DNA of 64,000 nt from NCBI GenBank assembly GCA_026391355.1, contig JAPLDH010000079.1:41502-105501 (forward strand), read 5' to 3'. How positions within the stretch are numbered: position 1 is the stretch's first letter; every line of letters starts with the position of its first letter. The DNA comes from Bacteroidota bacterium (GTDB lineage Bacteria; Bacteroidota; Bacteroidia; Bacteroidales; FEN-979). The position numbers and the translations under genes were made by a program. The notes under the pieces were generated by a model that saw nothing but the letters and a program-made list of their open reading frames with translations, was not told the origin of the DNA and ran no database searches. Shown here piece by piece: positions 29,579-37,841 of the stretch.

Positions 29579-30247
29579 ATGGAAGAAGTAAAAATCCAGG
29601 ACCAGATCGATGATATTCATCGTAAAATGGATCTTGTTTTAGAGTACATCGAAGAACAACGGAAGAAAAATGAAACCTATGAGGATCTGGTAAAAGACGC
29701 ATCAATAGTTGCGAAGGATGCATTCAACCAGACGGTACAATTACTTGAAAAATCCCAGATTGAACTCGATTCCTGTGGCTTGTCCTGTCTTCTCATCAAA
29801 CTCCTTCAAAACCTGGGTACTTTTTATGAGATGCTGGAGATGATGGAAAGTGCACGGGATTTCATGAAGGATTTTTCTCCCGTAATCCGGCAAATGGGAC
29901 TGGATGCTGTGAATAAGATGAATGAACTGGACCAGAAGGGTTACTTTGAATATCTTATCGCCATGGGCAGGATTGTTGAAAAATGGATCCAAACCTATAC
30001 CGTTCAGGATATGAATAACCTGGAAAACAACCTGGATAATTTTGCCAGTATCCTCCGGGATCTGACAAATCATGAAATGACAGGAAGACTCACTTCTGTG
30101 ACCCATGCATTATCCACCATAAAAATGGATGATAAGATGGACAATATCTCGTACTGGAAATTGTTTAAAAAAATGAGGTCAAAGGAAGTAAAGAAATCGC
30201 TTTCATATACACTACGTCTGATCGAAGCCATCAACCGGCAGAATTAG
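29579..30247 (+). CDS. DUF1641 protein
   Basis: A 222-residue, mostly alpha-helical acidic protein with a heptad-like N-terminus (about 1-60) and the DUF1641-type Lys/Leu-rich region (FMKDFSPVIRQMGLDAVNKMNEL). It starts 11 bp after the SQR-like gene. DUF1641 proteins commonly sit beside SQR and formate-dehydrogenase genes, and their biochemical role is not established. Cys residues in DSCGLSCLL (near 63-68) could in principle carry sulfur, but this is only a position-based idea. Confidence 0.78.
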   Translation: MEEVKIQDQIDDIHRKMDLVLEYIEEQRKKNETYEDLVKDASIVAKDAFNQTVQLLEKSQIELDSCGLSCLLIKLLQNLGTFYEMLEMMESARDFMKDFSPVIRQMGLDAVNKMNELDQKGYFEYLIAMGRIVEKWIQTYTVQDMNNLENNLDNFASILRDLTNHEMTGRLTSVTHALSTIKMDDKMDNISYWKLFKKMRSKEVKKSLSYTLRLIEAINRQN

Positions 30248-30312
30248 CCGGAGCAGTTGATGAAAATAAAAAATAGTTTTAATCGTAAATCGTACATCTA
30301 AAATTGAGTAAT

Positions 30313-30624
30313 ATGGGACAAAAATTAATTGCAGGCATCAACATTGATGTCAATGACGAAGGATACTTAACAAATTCTTCGCAATGGAACAAAGAGATCG
30401 CCGTCGAAATTGCAAAGGAAGAGGGCATTGAAATTACCGAAAAGCACCTTGCTGTTGTCAATTTCATCCGCGACAAATTTCTTAAAGGTGAAAACCTGAC
30501 AATCCGTTCTGTAGGGAACTCCGGAATTGTGGACATCAAAGGGTTTTATTCACTTTTTCCAGGTGCCCCTATGAAAAAAGCTGCTAAAATCGCAGGTATC
30601 CCAAAACCATCAAGTTGCGTTTAA
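30313..30624 (+). CDS. TusE/DsrC-family sulfur-carrier protein
   Basis: A 103-residue protein of the DsrC/TusE/DsvC family: DEGYLTNSSQWNKEIA near the start, a central helix (LAVVNFIRDKF) and the C-terminal arm AGIPKPSSCV with the penultimate Cys that carries the persulfide. DsrC proteins of dissimilatory pathways have a second Cys ten residues earlier; here that position is not Cys, as in TusE. I use the ATG at 30313; a TTG three codons earlier is possible. The SQR-like and DsrE2-like neighbours imply sulfur relay without a DsrAB reductase in view. Confidence 0.87.
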   Translation: MGQKLIAGINIDVNDEGYLTNSSQWNKEIAVEIAKEEGIEITEKHLAVVNFIRDKFLKGENLTIRSVGNSGIVDIKGFYSLFPGAPMKKAAKIAGIPKPSSCV

Positions 30625-30694
30625 TACTTAGGTGTGAAAATATCCTGTGAATCCGCATTAGGAACTGACCATTAAATAAAAAAAAAGGACAACG

Positions 30695-31195
30695 ATGACA
30701 AAAGAAGAATTTCCATTAAAAAAAGTTTGTATTATCTGTGCCAAAGGCACGATCGAAGATGTTTATGCTTCCCTGGTCATGGCCAACGGAGCAGTGATGG
30801 AAGGAATTGAAACAAAGGTGTTTTTTACCTTTTTCGGATTGGATGCCATAACCAAAAAACAGATGAATAATCTCCATACAGGAACCATTGGCAACCCTGC
30901 CATGCGAATGCCGGGAGGACTTCCCTTTCCAACCCTTCTCGGTATGATACCGGGTGTTGAAGCCGGGGTTTCAATGATGATGAAAAGCCAGATGGAAAAA
31001 CTGGATATTCCTCCTGTTAAAGAATTCCTGGAAATGATCGATGCCGGTGGCGGTGAAATCTATGCCTGCAAACTCGCCATGGACATGTTCAAGCTAAAGA
31101 AGGAAGATCTCTGGGATGGAGTAAAAGATATTTTAACCATCGGCCAATTCTATGAAATGGCAGGCGGACTCCAGACGCAGATCATCTTCACATAA
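30695..31195 (+). CDS. DsrE2-like sulfurtransferase (DsrE/DsrF superfamily)
   Basis: A 166-residue protein with a DsrE-type Rossmann-like fold: VCIICAKGTIEDVYASLVMANGAV at the N-terminus, ETKVFFTFFGLDA in strand 2, and the conserved Cys in GGEIYACKLAMDMF (about residue 126), the expected persulfide site. DsrE2 homologues accept and pass sulfane sulfur to TusA or DsrC-type carriers. It is the last gene of the operon, 70 bp after the TusE-like gene. A remnant of a T9SS sorting domain lies downstream on the other strand. Confidence 0.83.
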   Translation: MTKEEFPLKKVCIICAKGTIEDVYASLVMANGAVMEGIETKVFFTFFGLDAITKKQMNNLHTGTIGNPAMRMPGGLPFPTLLGMIPGVEAGVSMMMKSQMEKLDIPPVKEFLEMIDAGGGEIYACKLAMDMFKLKKEDLWDGVKDILTIGQFYEMAGGLQTQIIFT

Positions 31196-31228
31196 TAATT
31201 GTTGCAGGGGGCATGTTATTTATTGTTG

Positions 31229-31399
31229 TTACCTGAGGATATTAACCCTCCTCGTTACAGCTCCTTCATATGTTTGCAGCCGGATCAGGTAAATACCGTT
31301 TGGCAATGAACCAAGATCCAAGTGGTTAGTCCTGAGATTCACGGTCTTATATACCAGGCTTCCTAAGTCGTCATAACCTGAAACAGTAGTAATAATTTT
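31229..31399 (-). pseudogene. Orphan remnant of a T9SS C-terminal sorting domain
   Basis: Translating the minus strand gives about 56 codons bounded by an upstream in-frame TAA (31400-31402) and a final TAA at 31229-31231. It reads GYDDLGSLVYKTVNLRTN, then LGSLPNGIYLIRLQTYEG and a TRRVNILR terminus. This is the signature of a type A T9SS sorting domain, which normally ends a long secreted protein. There is no start codon and no room for the rest, so this is the tail of a deleted gene. It is too short and start-less to appear as an ordinary gene. Confidence 0.8.
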
Positions 31400-31420
31400 T
31401 TACAGGCGAAAAAATACTAT

Positions 31421-31428
31421 TATCTTTG
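31421..31428 (+). promoter_or_regulatory. Putative -7 box for tatC
   Basis: TATCTTTG, an exact consensus form, 57 bp upstream of the tatC ATG. Confidence 0.5.
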
Positions 31429-31484
31429 GTTCGAAACACGCAATTCCACAAGGAAACCAAAAGGGGTTATGGAAAATATCTGAT

Positions 31485-32288
31485 ATGGAGAAAGAAATGA
31501 CCTTCTGGGAACATCTCGACGAGTTACGGGGTGTTCTTATCCGGAGCCTTATTGCTGTAGTAGTTCTGACTATTGTTGCCTTTTCATTCAAAAATATTCT
31601 TTTCGACTATATTGTTCTTGCACCCAAGGATCCTGATTTTATCACTTATCGATTACTATGCAGACTGGGAACGTTTTTGTCGATAAGCTCACTTTGTTTT
31701 GACACCGGGCCGATCCACCTGATCAATATAAGCCTCGCCGGTCAGTTTACATCCCATATCACCATTTCATTTATTGCCGGTTGCATCGTAGGTTCACCCT
31801 ATATCATATGGGAATTCTGGAGATTTATTAAACCCGGCCTGACGGAAGATGAAAGAAAAAATACACGGGGTGTGGTTTTTATCATTTCTTCCCTCTTTAT
31901 TATCGGGATAATTTTCAGCTATTTTCTTGTCGTACCGGTTATGGTGAATTTTTTGGGTAATTACCAGGTAAGCACATCTGTAACCAACCAGATTGCCCTG
32001 GATTCCTATGTAGGGTCTGTTTCGATGATGACGCTGTTGATGGGGTTGATCTTTGAATTTCCTGTGGTGGTTTTTTTTCTGACCAAGATCGGAATTCTGA
32101 ATCCTTCCATACTAAAAAAGTACAGGAAGCACACCATTGTTATCATCCTCATTGTTGCAGGGATCATCACCCCAAGCCCTGATATTTTCAGCCAGATGAT
32201 CGTTTCAGTCCCGTTGTATGTGCTATATGAGATCAGTCTTCAGATATCCTCAAAAGTGTATAACAAACGAGCTCTATCTGAAGAATGA
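31485..32288 (+). CDS. tatC: Sec-independent protein translocase TatC
   Basis: A 267-residue six-helix membrane protein that recognises twin-arginine signal peptides. The family start (FWEHLDELRGVLIRSL) is clear, as are the SPYIIWEFWRFIKPGLTEDER segment with the conserved loop Pro/Glu and the later FEFPVVVFFLTKIGI helix. An insertion of about 25 residues (around 48-75, with two Cys) lies between the first two helices, as in other Bacteroidota TatC. Its partner tatA is 4 kb upstream rather than adjacent. Confidence 0.93.
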   Translation: MEKEMTFWEHLDELRGVLIRSLIAVVVLTIVAFSFKNILFDYIVLAPKDPDFITYRLLCRLGTFLSISSLCFDTGPIHLINISLAGQFTSHITISFIAGCIVGSPYIIWEFWRFIKPGLTEDERKNTRGVVFIISSLFIIGIIFSYFLVVPVMVNFLGNYQVSTSVTNQIALDSYVGSVSMMTLLMGLIFEFPVVVFFLTKIGILNPSILKKYRKHTIVIILIVAGIITPSPDIFSQMIVSVPLYVLYEISLQISSKVYNKRALSEE

Positions 32289-32363
32289 CAGGTGAGTTCT
32301 TGTTTTTGTAACCTTTTATTCCAATTATCGTCTAACACACGTCTTTAATTCAAAAATTCAAAT

Positions 32364-32846
32364 ATGGAACCCAGAAGATTATACAGAAGTACGACCGATA
32401 AGAAAATCGGTGGTGTTTGCGGTGGTCTCGCAGAGTATTTTGACATTGACCCGTTACTGATCAGGTTATTATTTGTTATCGTTGCCCTTGTAGGCGGAGG
32501 TGGTGTATTACTATACATCATATTATGGATCATCACACCCGAGAAACCGTTTGCATTGAACCAACCAGGAGCGTATTCCGAACCCATACCAAAACAGGAC
32601 CCTTATGAGCGGCCTGCAACCCCACCTGAGCCTGCACCGGCTGAAAAACCTGCATATAAAGTTACCAAAGCTCCCCGCTCCAGGGGAAGCCTGATCGGGG
32701 CATTGGTACTCATCACTCTCGGGGTATTATTTCTTGCTGATGAATTCATTCCCCGCCTGAGTTTCGGTGATCTCTGGCCCGTCATCCTTATCGTTATAGG
32801 CATCGGATTACTCGCTAACAGCATGAGCAAGAGAAGAAATAATTAA
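32364..32846 (+). CDS. PspC-domain protein with C-terminal LiaI/DUF5668-like helices
   Basis: A 160-residue protein. The PspC domain is at 1-60 (RLYRSTTDKKIGGVCGGLAEYFDID, then one membrane helix GGGGVLLYIILWIITPE). A Pro/Glu-rich linker (about 68-105) and a second two-helix hydrophobic module (IGALVLITLGVLFLADE, PVILIVIGIGLLANS) of the LiaI/DUF5668 type complete it. PspC proteins sense envelope stress. It is followed 34 bp later by a LiaF-like gene with the same C-terminal-type helices, so the two form an operon. Confidence 0.87.
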   Translation: MEPRRLYRSTTDKKIGGVCGGLAEYFDIDPLLIRLLFVIVALVGGGGVLLYIILWIITPEKPFALNQPGAYSEPIPKQDPYERPATPPEPAPAEKPAYKVTKAPRSRGSLIGALVLITLGVLFLADEFIPRLSFGDLWPVILIVIGIGLLANSMSKRRNN

Positions 32847-32879
32847 TTTGATTCATTGAAATTTTAAAAAACCAATATT

Positions 32880-33821
32880 ATGAAATATCGTACTTTATTT
32901 TGGGGAATTTTACTGATCGCTATCGGGTTATTGTTCGTGCTGAACAACCTTGGAATACTTTCTTTCTCGTGGTACGGGATATGGCGTCTTTGGCCCCTGA
33001 TCCTGATCTTCTGGGGTATATCAATCCTTCCCATTAGAGACGGGATCAAGTTTATTGTCCTGATCTCAGTGATTGCTCTAACATTTTTATCAATCAACCG
33101 ACTACCTGAAACCAGTCCATGGTATTTCAGGTTTCATCATCATAATGGTGACAATTTCAATTTCTGGGATGATGACGAAAATGGGGCCAAAACCTCTAAT
33201 AACAAAGACCAGAATTTTACAGTACCCTTTGATTCTGTGGCCACGAAAGGCATTCTGAACCTGGAAGCTGCTGCCGGCAATTTTAAGGTATCTGGGATTG
33301 CAAAGGATTTTCTTGATTTCAGTAAGACCGGTGAGGTTGGAAATTATGAGATGACAACCAACGATATCACGAATGGGAAAAATATCACCTTAAAAATGGA
33401 AGAAGGCAATGTTCACGGATCATTCAGGAAAAACAAGGTTGAGATTAAACTGAACCCCAAGCCATCATGGAATATGAAACTGGAAATTGGTGCGGCATCA
33501 CTCGATCTCGATCTAACTGAATATAAAATCGATACGGTAGAGGTTGACGCCGGCGCTTCTTCAATGAATATAAAACTTGGTGATAAAAATCCAAGAACGG
33601 ATATGAAATTCGATGCCGGCGCTTCCTCCATTAATATTGAAGTACCGGAGAATTCGGGATGCCAGATCACCTCGGAATCATTCCTTGTAAGTAAAAACTT
33701 CAAAGGATTTGATAAGAAAGGGGATCATATATATGAGACACCCAATTTCAGTTCTGCAAAAAACAAGATCTACATTATTGTAGAAACTGCTGTTTCTTCA
33801 ATCAATGTAAAACGGTATTAA
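32880..33821 (+). CDS. LiaF-like/DUF4097-type membrane protein with 'toastrack' domain
   Basis: A 313-residue protein. Residues 1-75 have hydrophobic hairpins (FWGILLIAIGLLFVLNNLGIL, LWPLILIFWGISILPI). A His/Asp/Asn-rich spacer (around 85-110) leads to a repetitive beta-rich domain (about 120-313) in which the pattern DAGASSMNIKLGD / DAGASSINIEVPE recurs. That is typical of toastrack (DUF2154/DUF4097) domains in cell-wall stress proteins such as LiaF. With the PspC gene upstream it probably forms an envelope-stress module. No response regulator is adjacent. Confidence 0.82.
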   Translation: MKYRTLFWGILLIAIGLLFVLNNLGILSFSWYGIWRLWPLILIFWGISILPIRDGIKFIVLISVIALTFLSINRLPETSPWYFRFHHHNGDNFNFWDDDENGAKTSNNKDQNFTVPFDSVATKGILNLEAAAGNFKVSGIAKDFLDFSKTGEVGNYEMTTNDITNGKNITLKMEEGNVHGSFRKNKVEIKLNPKPSWNMKLEIGAASLDLDLTEYKIDTVEVDAGASSMNIKLGDKNPRTDMKFDAGASSINIEVPENSGCQITSESFLVSKNFKGFDKKGDHIYETPNFSSAKNKIYIIVETAVSSINVKRY

Positions 33822-33861
33822 CTGAAAGCGTCCACGCCGGAAAGTATTGCATCGGCAAATC

Positions 33862-33944
33862 AAACCTTCCAGGTTTCTGCTAATAAACGTATTTACAGTT
33901 AGATAATATACTCTACTAACGTTTATTTCAAACCTGGAAGGTTT
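33862..33944. terminator. Long inverted repeat between converging genes
   Basis: AAACCTTCCAGGTTT (33862-33876) is repeated as its reverse complement at 33930-33944, and an inner pair AATAAACGT/ACGTTTATT (33882-33890, 33919-33927) extends the structure toward a loop of about 28 nt. The arms are also internally near-palindromic. It sits between the LiaF-like gene and the converging PepSY-like gene and ends in a T run, so it can act as a terminator. Confidence 0.65.
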
Positions 33945-33983
33945 TTGAAGTGGATTTCAGGTATTCATCTGTTTTGTCCTGTT

Positions 33984-34463
33984 TTATTTTTTTCCCTTCA
34001 CTTCTGCGGGTTTCTTTGTTTCCTTCGGTTCTTTTTTCAGGACAACACCGGTGGCTGAAAACTGAACTTCAAATGCCTCCACTTTATTGGAGATACCAAG
34101 ATGATATTGAACGGTATTATCAGGCAATTCTACCTTTTCTGCCTCGGTGGCCTTAAATCCTGCAAATTCTTTTTTCATGGCGGCTTTCACCTCTTTCGGT
34201 ACATCTGATACCTTTATAACGGCTTCCTTCTCAAGCCATTTCGCATCCTTATCGAAAACAACTGAATTTTTCACATTGTTTAAAAGGAAATTCACCTCAT
34301 AATTGGTTTCTTCCATCGACCAGGTTATTCCTGATGCTCTCGGAAATTCCTTTGAAAATGCTTTTCTCACATTTTGAGGAACTTTCGAAGGAGTCAGTTT
34401 CTGGGCTACACCAACCATACTGCAAAGCGCGATAACGATCAGCATTGAAATCATTTTTTTCAT
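33984..34463 (-). CDS. PepSY-like (DUF2874-type) exported protein
   Basis: A 159-residue protein with a signal peptide (about 1-20, ending GVAQ) and two PepSY-like half-repeats. The first has VPQNVRKAFSKEFPRASGITWSME and the second VPKEVKAAMKKEFAGFKATEAEKV, each helix followed by strands. The C-terminus is Lys/Pro/Glu-rich. Such periplasmic proteins are frequent in Bacteroidota; roles in protease inhibition or metal response have been suggested but are unproven. Confidence 0.82.
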   Translation of the reverse strand: MKKMISMLIVIALCSMVGVAQKLTPSKVPQNVRKAFSKEFPRASGITWSMEETNYEVNFLLNNVKNSVVFDKDAKWLEKEAVIKVSDVPKEVKAAMKKEFAGFKATEAEKVELPDNTVQYHLGISNKVEAFEVQFSATGVVLKKEPKETKKPAEVKGKK

Positions 34464-34504
34464 TTTCTTCTGTTTTAGTACAACAATTTTTTTTTTGGCA
34501 AATA

Positions 34505-34512
34505 CAAAGATA
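34505..34512 (-). promoter_or_regulatory. Putative -7 box for the PepSY-like gene
   Basis: TATCTTTG on the minus strand, 42 bp upstream of the start codon, an exact consensus form. Confidence 0.5.
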
Positions 34513-34560
34513 ATTACAGATACGGTAAAACTACAAAAATATGAAAGTAATAAAATCGGT

Positions 34561-35331
34561 TTACTGAAGGAATTCCGTCACCAGGTGATAAAACTCTTCC
34601 GGCGCCTCCGCATGCACCCAATGACCGGCATCAGGGATTGTTTTTACCTCAGCCAGGGGAAAAAGTGTTTTGATCAGGGGTATATCCATATCCTGTATAT
34701 ACCCCGACAAACCTCCCCTGATAAATAATGTAGGTTTGAGGAATGGGCTGGCAGGTTCTATTTTATCCAGTAAAAGTGGCAGGTTTTCATCGATCCCCGG
34801 CAGGTTAAGTCTCCAATCCAGGTGATCTTTATCCTTCCAGTAAAGATTCTTCATGATAAATTGGCGAAGTTTCTGACTTTTTATTTTGTCCTTTAACTGA
34901 TTCTCCACATCTCTTCTCGATCCGATAGAAAGATCGGTTGAAAGCATGGTATGGATCACTTGCAGATGTTCCATGTTTGGCGGGTATTTCCGTGGACTGA
35001 TATCGACGATTATCAATTTCTTCAAACGTTCAGGATTATCCAATGCATACCGCATCGCTGTTTTTCCACCCATTGAATGTCCGATCAGAATAATATCCTG
35101 AAGATCCAAATCCTCAATAAAACCCTCCAGGTCAACCGCCATGGAGGGGTAATCGAACACATGGCTGTGTGGTGATTGTCCGTGATTTCGCTGATCCGGA
35201 ATAAGCACATGATACCGCTCTGCATTTCTTTTTCCAAAAGTTGTCCAGTTATCGGAGATCCCAAATAAACCATGAAGGATCACGATTGGATCACCTTCTC
35301 CATATTCCCGGAAATACAATTTTATCCCCAT
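34561..35331 (-). CDS. Alpha/beta-hydrolase, YbfF-like esterase
   Basis: A 256-residue hydrolase. HGLFGISDNW near residue 20 forms the oxyanion region, the nucleophile elbow is GHSMGG (Ser about 88), an acidic residue follows in the cap region, and the catalytic His is in PDAGHWVHAEAPEEF near the end. The HGLFGxxDNW and GHSMGGK pattern is that of the YbfF acyl-CoA esterase group. The substrate is not deducible, and it is probably monocistronic. Confidence 0.87.
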   Translation of the reverse strand: MGIKLYFREYGEGDPIVILHGLFGISDNWTTFGKRNAERYHVLIPDQRNHGQSPHSHVFDYPSMAVDLEGFIEDLDLQDIILIGHSMGGKTAMRYALDNPERLKKLIIVDISPRKYPPNMEHLQVIHTMLSTDLSIGSRRDVENQLKDKIKSQKLRQFIMKNLYWKDKDHLDWRLNLPGIDENLPLLLDKIEPASPFLKPTLFIRGGLSGYIQDMDIPLIKTLFPLAEVKTIPDAGHWVHAEAPEEFYHLVTEFLQ

Positions 35332-35559
35332 TTCTGGCCTTGACTTTTATTAACACTCGTTTGTTGAAAAAAACATAAAAACAGTTGTCGGAATCAGCTA
35401 AAAATAACCCCTATTTGCAATTTAAAATTAGTAAATAAAAAACGCTAAGTCATAAACTGAAAAATTTCATCCAATAAACTGGTTATTAACGATTTACAAT
35501 TTTTATCGCACCTGATAATTTTTGCCGGAATAACCCGTTTAAAACACGTAAAAACCCAA

Positions 35560-36837
35560 ATGGAAAAAATGAGCGGAATTCATAGCGAAAAAATTACCGT
35601 GACACACACGGAGCTCAATGAAGATGAAGAGCCTCCAAGTAAACCCCTTTATATAAACCAGGAAGAATTATTAAAAGAATATTTCCAAAGCAAAAGGGAA
35701 CGTGACAAAACAAGCCTTAGTCAACGTTCAACATCCTTCCTTCGTCAATATTTCCCGGAAACATCAGAAAAAGATTGGAACAACTGGCACTGGCAGTTAC
35801 GGAACAGTGTAACCTCCATTCGCCAGCTTTCGGGATTTCTGAATCTTTCTGATAATGAAATAAGGCCAAACCAGACCATCAATGACACTTTACCGATCCG
35901 GATCACCCCGTATTATCTTAGTCTCCTTGATAAAGATAATCCTGATCATCCATTGCGCAGGAGTGTCATTCCGGTTTTTGATGAGTTTCTTTCTTCACCG
36001 GGTGAAGCCTCCGATCCTTTATCAGAGGGCCACGACAGTCCGGTATCCAATATTGTACATCGTTACCCCGATCGTGTTCTTTTTTTAGTGACCGGGTTTT
36101 GTTCTACCTATTGCAGGTATTGCACCCGTTCACACATGGTGGCAAAAGACAAATGCCACATTGGGAAAAAGGCATGGGAGCCCGGTCTTCAATATATCGA
36201 GCAGAACACAAGCATCAGGGATGTTCTGATTTCCGGAGGGGATCCGCTGACAATGACGGATGAAAACATTGAATACCTTCTTTCCAGACTGCGAGCCATC
36301 AAACATGTCGAGATTATCCGTATCGGGACCAAAGTACCAGTTGTGCTTCCCCAACGGATCAACCGTTCACTGGTGAACATCCTGAAAAAATATCATCCCC
36401 TTTTTCTCAGTATTCATTTTACGCATCCGGAAGAGATTACCCTGGAAGTAAAAGAAGCCTGTGCAATGCTGGCAGATTCGGGTATTCCCCTAGGCAGCCA
36501 GACAGTTCTTTTGAGAACGATCAACGACAATGTGGAGGTGATGAAGAAACTAATGCACGAGCTATTGAAGATCAGGGTACGACCCTATTATCTCTACCAG
36601 TGTGACCCGATTCTTGGTTCAGCGCATTTTCGCACACCGATCGAGAAAGGACTGGAGATCATTAACGGATTACGCGGGTTTACCAGCGGATATGCGGTTC
36701 CCCAGTATGTCATTGATGCTCCCGGAGGAGGTGGAAAAATTCCTTTATTACCTGATTATTACCAGGGAAGAGAAGACGAATTTGTTCTTCTTCGTAATTA
36801 CGAGGGAAAAACCTTCAGATACCCTGATTTTACTTAA
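35560..36837 (+). CDS. kamA: L-lysine 2,3-aminomutase (radical SAM, PLP)
   Basis: A 425-residue enzyme that converts L-lysine to L-beta-lysine. The radical-SAM cluster is Cys181/Cys185/Cys188 (CSTYCRYC). The PLP Schiff-base Lys is Lys393 in DAPGGGGK. Two carboxylates that hold the substrate epsilon-amino group in the clostridial enzyme (Asp293 and Asp330) align with Asp349 (YQCD) and Asp386 (VIDAP). The spacing of 44 and 7 residues before the Lys is identical. In glutamate 2,3-aminomutase these positions are Lys and Asn, so lysine is the likely substrate. It leads an operon with two ATP-grasp ligases and a GNAT gene, starting 3 bp before the next gene. Confidence 0.92.
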   Translation: MEKMSGIHSEKITVTHTELNEDEEPPSKPLYINQEELLKEYFQSKRERDKTSLSQRSTSFLRQYFPETSEKDWNNWHWQLRNSVTSIRQLSGFLNLSDNEIRPNQTINDTLPIRITPYYLSLLDKDNPDHPLRRSVIPVFDEFLSSPGEASDPLSEGHDSPVSNIVHRYPDRVLFLVTGFCSTYCRYCTRSHMVAKDKCHIGKKAWEPGLQYIEQNTSIRDVLISGGDPLTMTDENIEYLLSRLRAIKHVEIIRIGTKVPVVLPQRINRSLVNILKKYHPLFLSIHFTHPEEITLEVKEACAMLADSGIPLGSQTVLLRTINDNVEVMKKLMHELLKIRVRPYYLYQCDPILGSAHFRTPIEKGLEIINGLRGFTSGYAVPQYVIDAPGGGGKIPLLPDYYQGREDEFVLLRNYEGKTFRYPDFT

Positions 36838-36840
36838 TAT

Positions 36841-37818
36841 ATGATTATCGGGTTTACCTACGACTTAAGATCTGACTACCTTAGGGAAGGATTCACTGAG
36901 GAAGAAACTGCTGAATTTGACCGGGAAAGTACCATTGAAGGTATTGAAGGCGCCCTGCATGGGCTGGGTTATCAGACCGACCGGATCGGGCATGTAAAAA
37001 ACCTCACACAACGGCTTGTCAAAGGCGACAGATGGGACATGGTCTTCAACATTTGTGAAGGGATACACGGTATTGGCCGTGAAGCACAGGTTCCGGCTTT
37101 ACTCGATGCATATAATATCCCATATACCTTTTCCGATCCGCTGGTACTATCGCTTACACTTCATAAGGGAATGACTAAGCGTGTGATTCGTGACTGTGGG
37201 CTGGCGACCCCGGATTTTGCCATGGTCATGGTTCCCGGAGATGTGGAAATGATCCGCCTTCCGTATCCACTTTTTGTGAAACCTGCAGCAGAGGGTACCG
37301 GTAAAGGTATCGACGCCAAATCACGGGTCAACAACAAAGCAGAACTTCTGGAGGTTTGTAAATCCCTTCTGACAAGATTTTCACTGGGGTTGATCGTGGA
37401 AACTTTTATGCCGGGAAGAGAATTTACAGTAGGAATCGCCGGAACAGGAGAAAAAGCCAGGGTCCTCGGGATCATGGAAGTTCATTTGAAGGCCGAAGCG
37501 GAAGCCCATTCATATACCTATGTCAATAAGGAGAACTGCGATGATCTCGTAGTTTACTCTGTACCAAAGGATAATGTAGCTGAACGGAGCAGGGAACTTG
37601 CTTTGGCATCGTGGCGATGCCTTAACTGTCGCGATGCAGGAAGGGTTGACCTCCGGGCAGATGTGAATGGGATTCCAAATTTCCTGGAAGTAAATCCCCT
37701 GGCCGGGCTTCATCCCATCCATTCTGATTTGCCCATTATCTGCAAATTCCAGGGAATTCCTTTCCAGGAACTGATCCGTTTTATCATGGACTCAGCAAGG
37801 GAACGAACCGGATTCTAA
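36841..37818 (+). CDS. ATP-grasp ligase, D-Ala-D-Ala-ligase-like (first of pair)
   Basis: A 325-residue ATP-grasp enzyme. The N-terminal Rossmann-like domain ends with FNICEGIHGIGREAQVPALLD, similar to the Ddl segment that binds the first substrate. The ATP-grasp core has LFVKPAAEGTGKGI (about 143-156) and a metal-binding end, RVDLRADVNGIPNFLEVNPLAGLHP (about 268-292), with the Glu and Asn of the Mg site. Such enzymes activate a carboxylate as acyl phosphate and couple it to an amine. It starts 3 bp after kamA, so it is translationally coupled. It is not a cell-wall Ddl: the operon context and the weakly conserved serine loop argue for a specialised amide ligase. Confidence 0.87.
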   Translation: MIIGFTYDLRSDYLREGFTEEETAEFDRESTIEGIEGALHGLGYQTDRIGHVKNLTQRLVKGDRWDMVFNICEGIHGIGREAQVPALLDAYNIPYTFSDPLVLSLTLHKGMTKRVIRDCGLATPDFAMVMVPGDVEMIRLPYPLFVKPAAEGTGKGIDAKSRVNNKAELLEVCKSLLTRFSLGLIVETFMPGREFTVGIAGTGEKARVLGIMEVHLKAEAEAHSYTYVNKENCDDLVVYSVPKDNVAERSRELALASWRCLNCRDAGRVDLRADVNGIPNFLEVNPLAGLHPIHSDLPIICKFQGIPFQELIRFIMDSARERTGF

Positions 37819-37841
37819 TTATAAACACCCCAAAATCAGAT

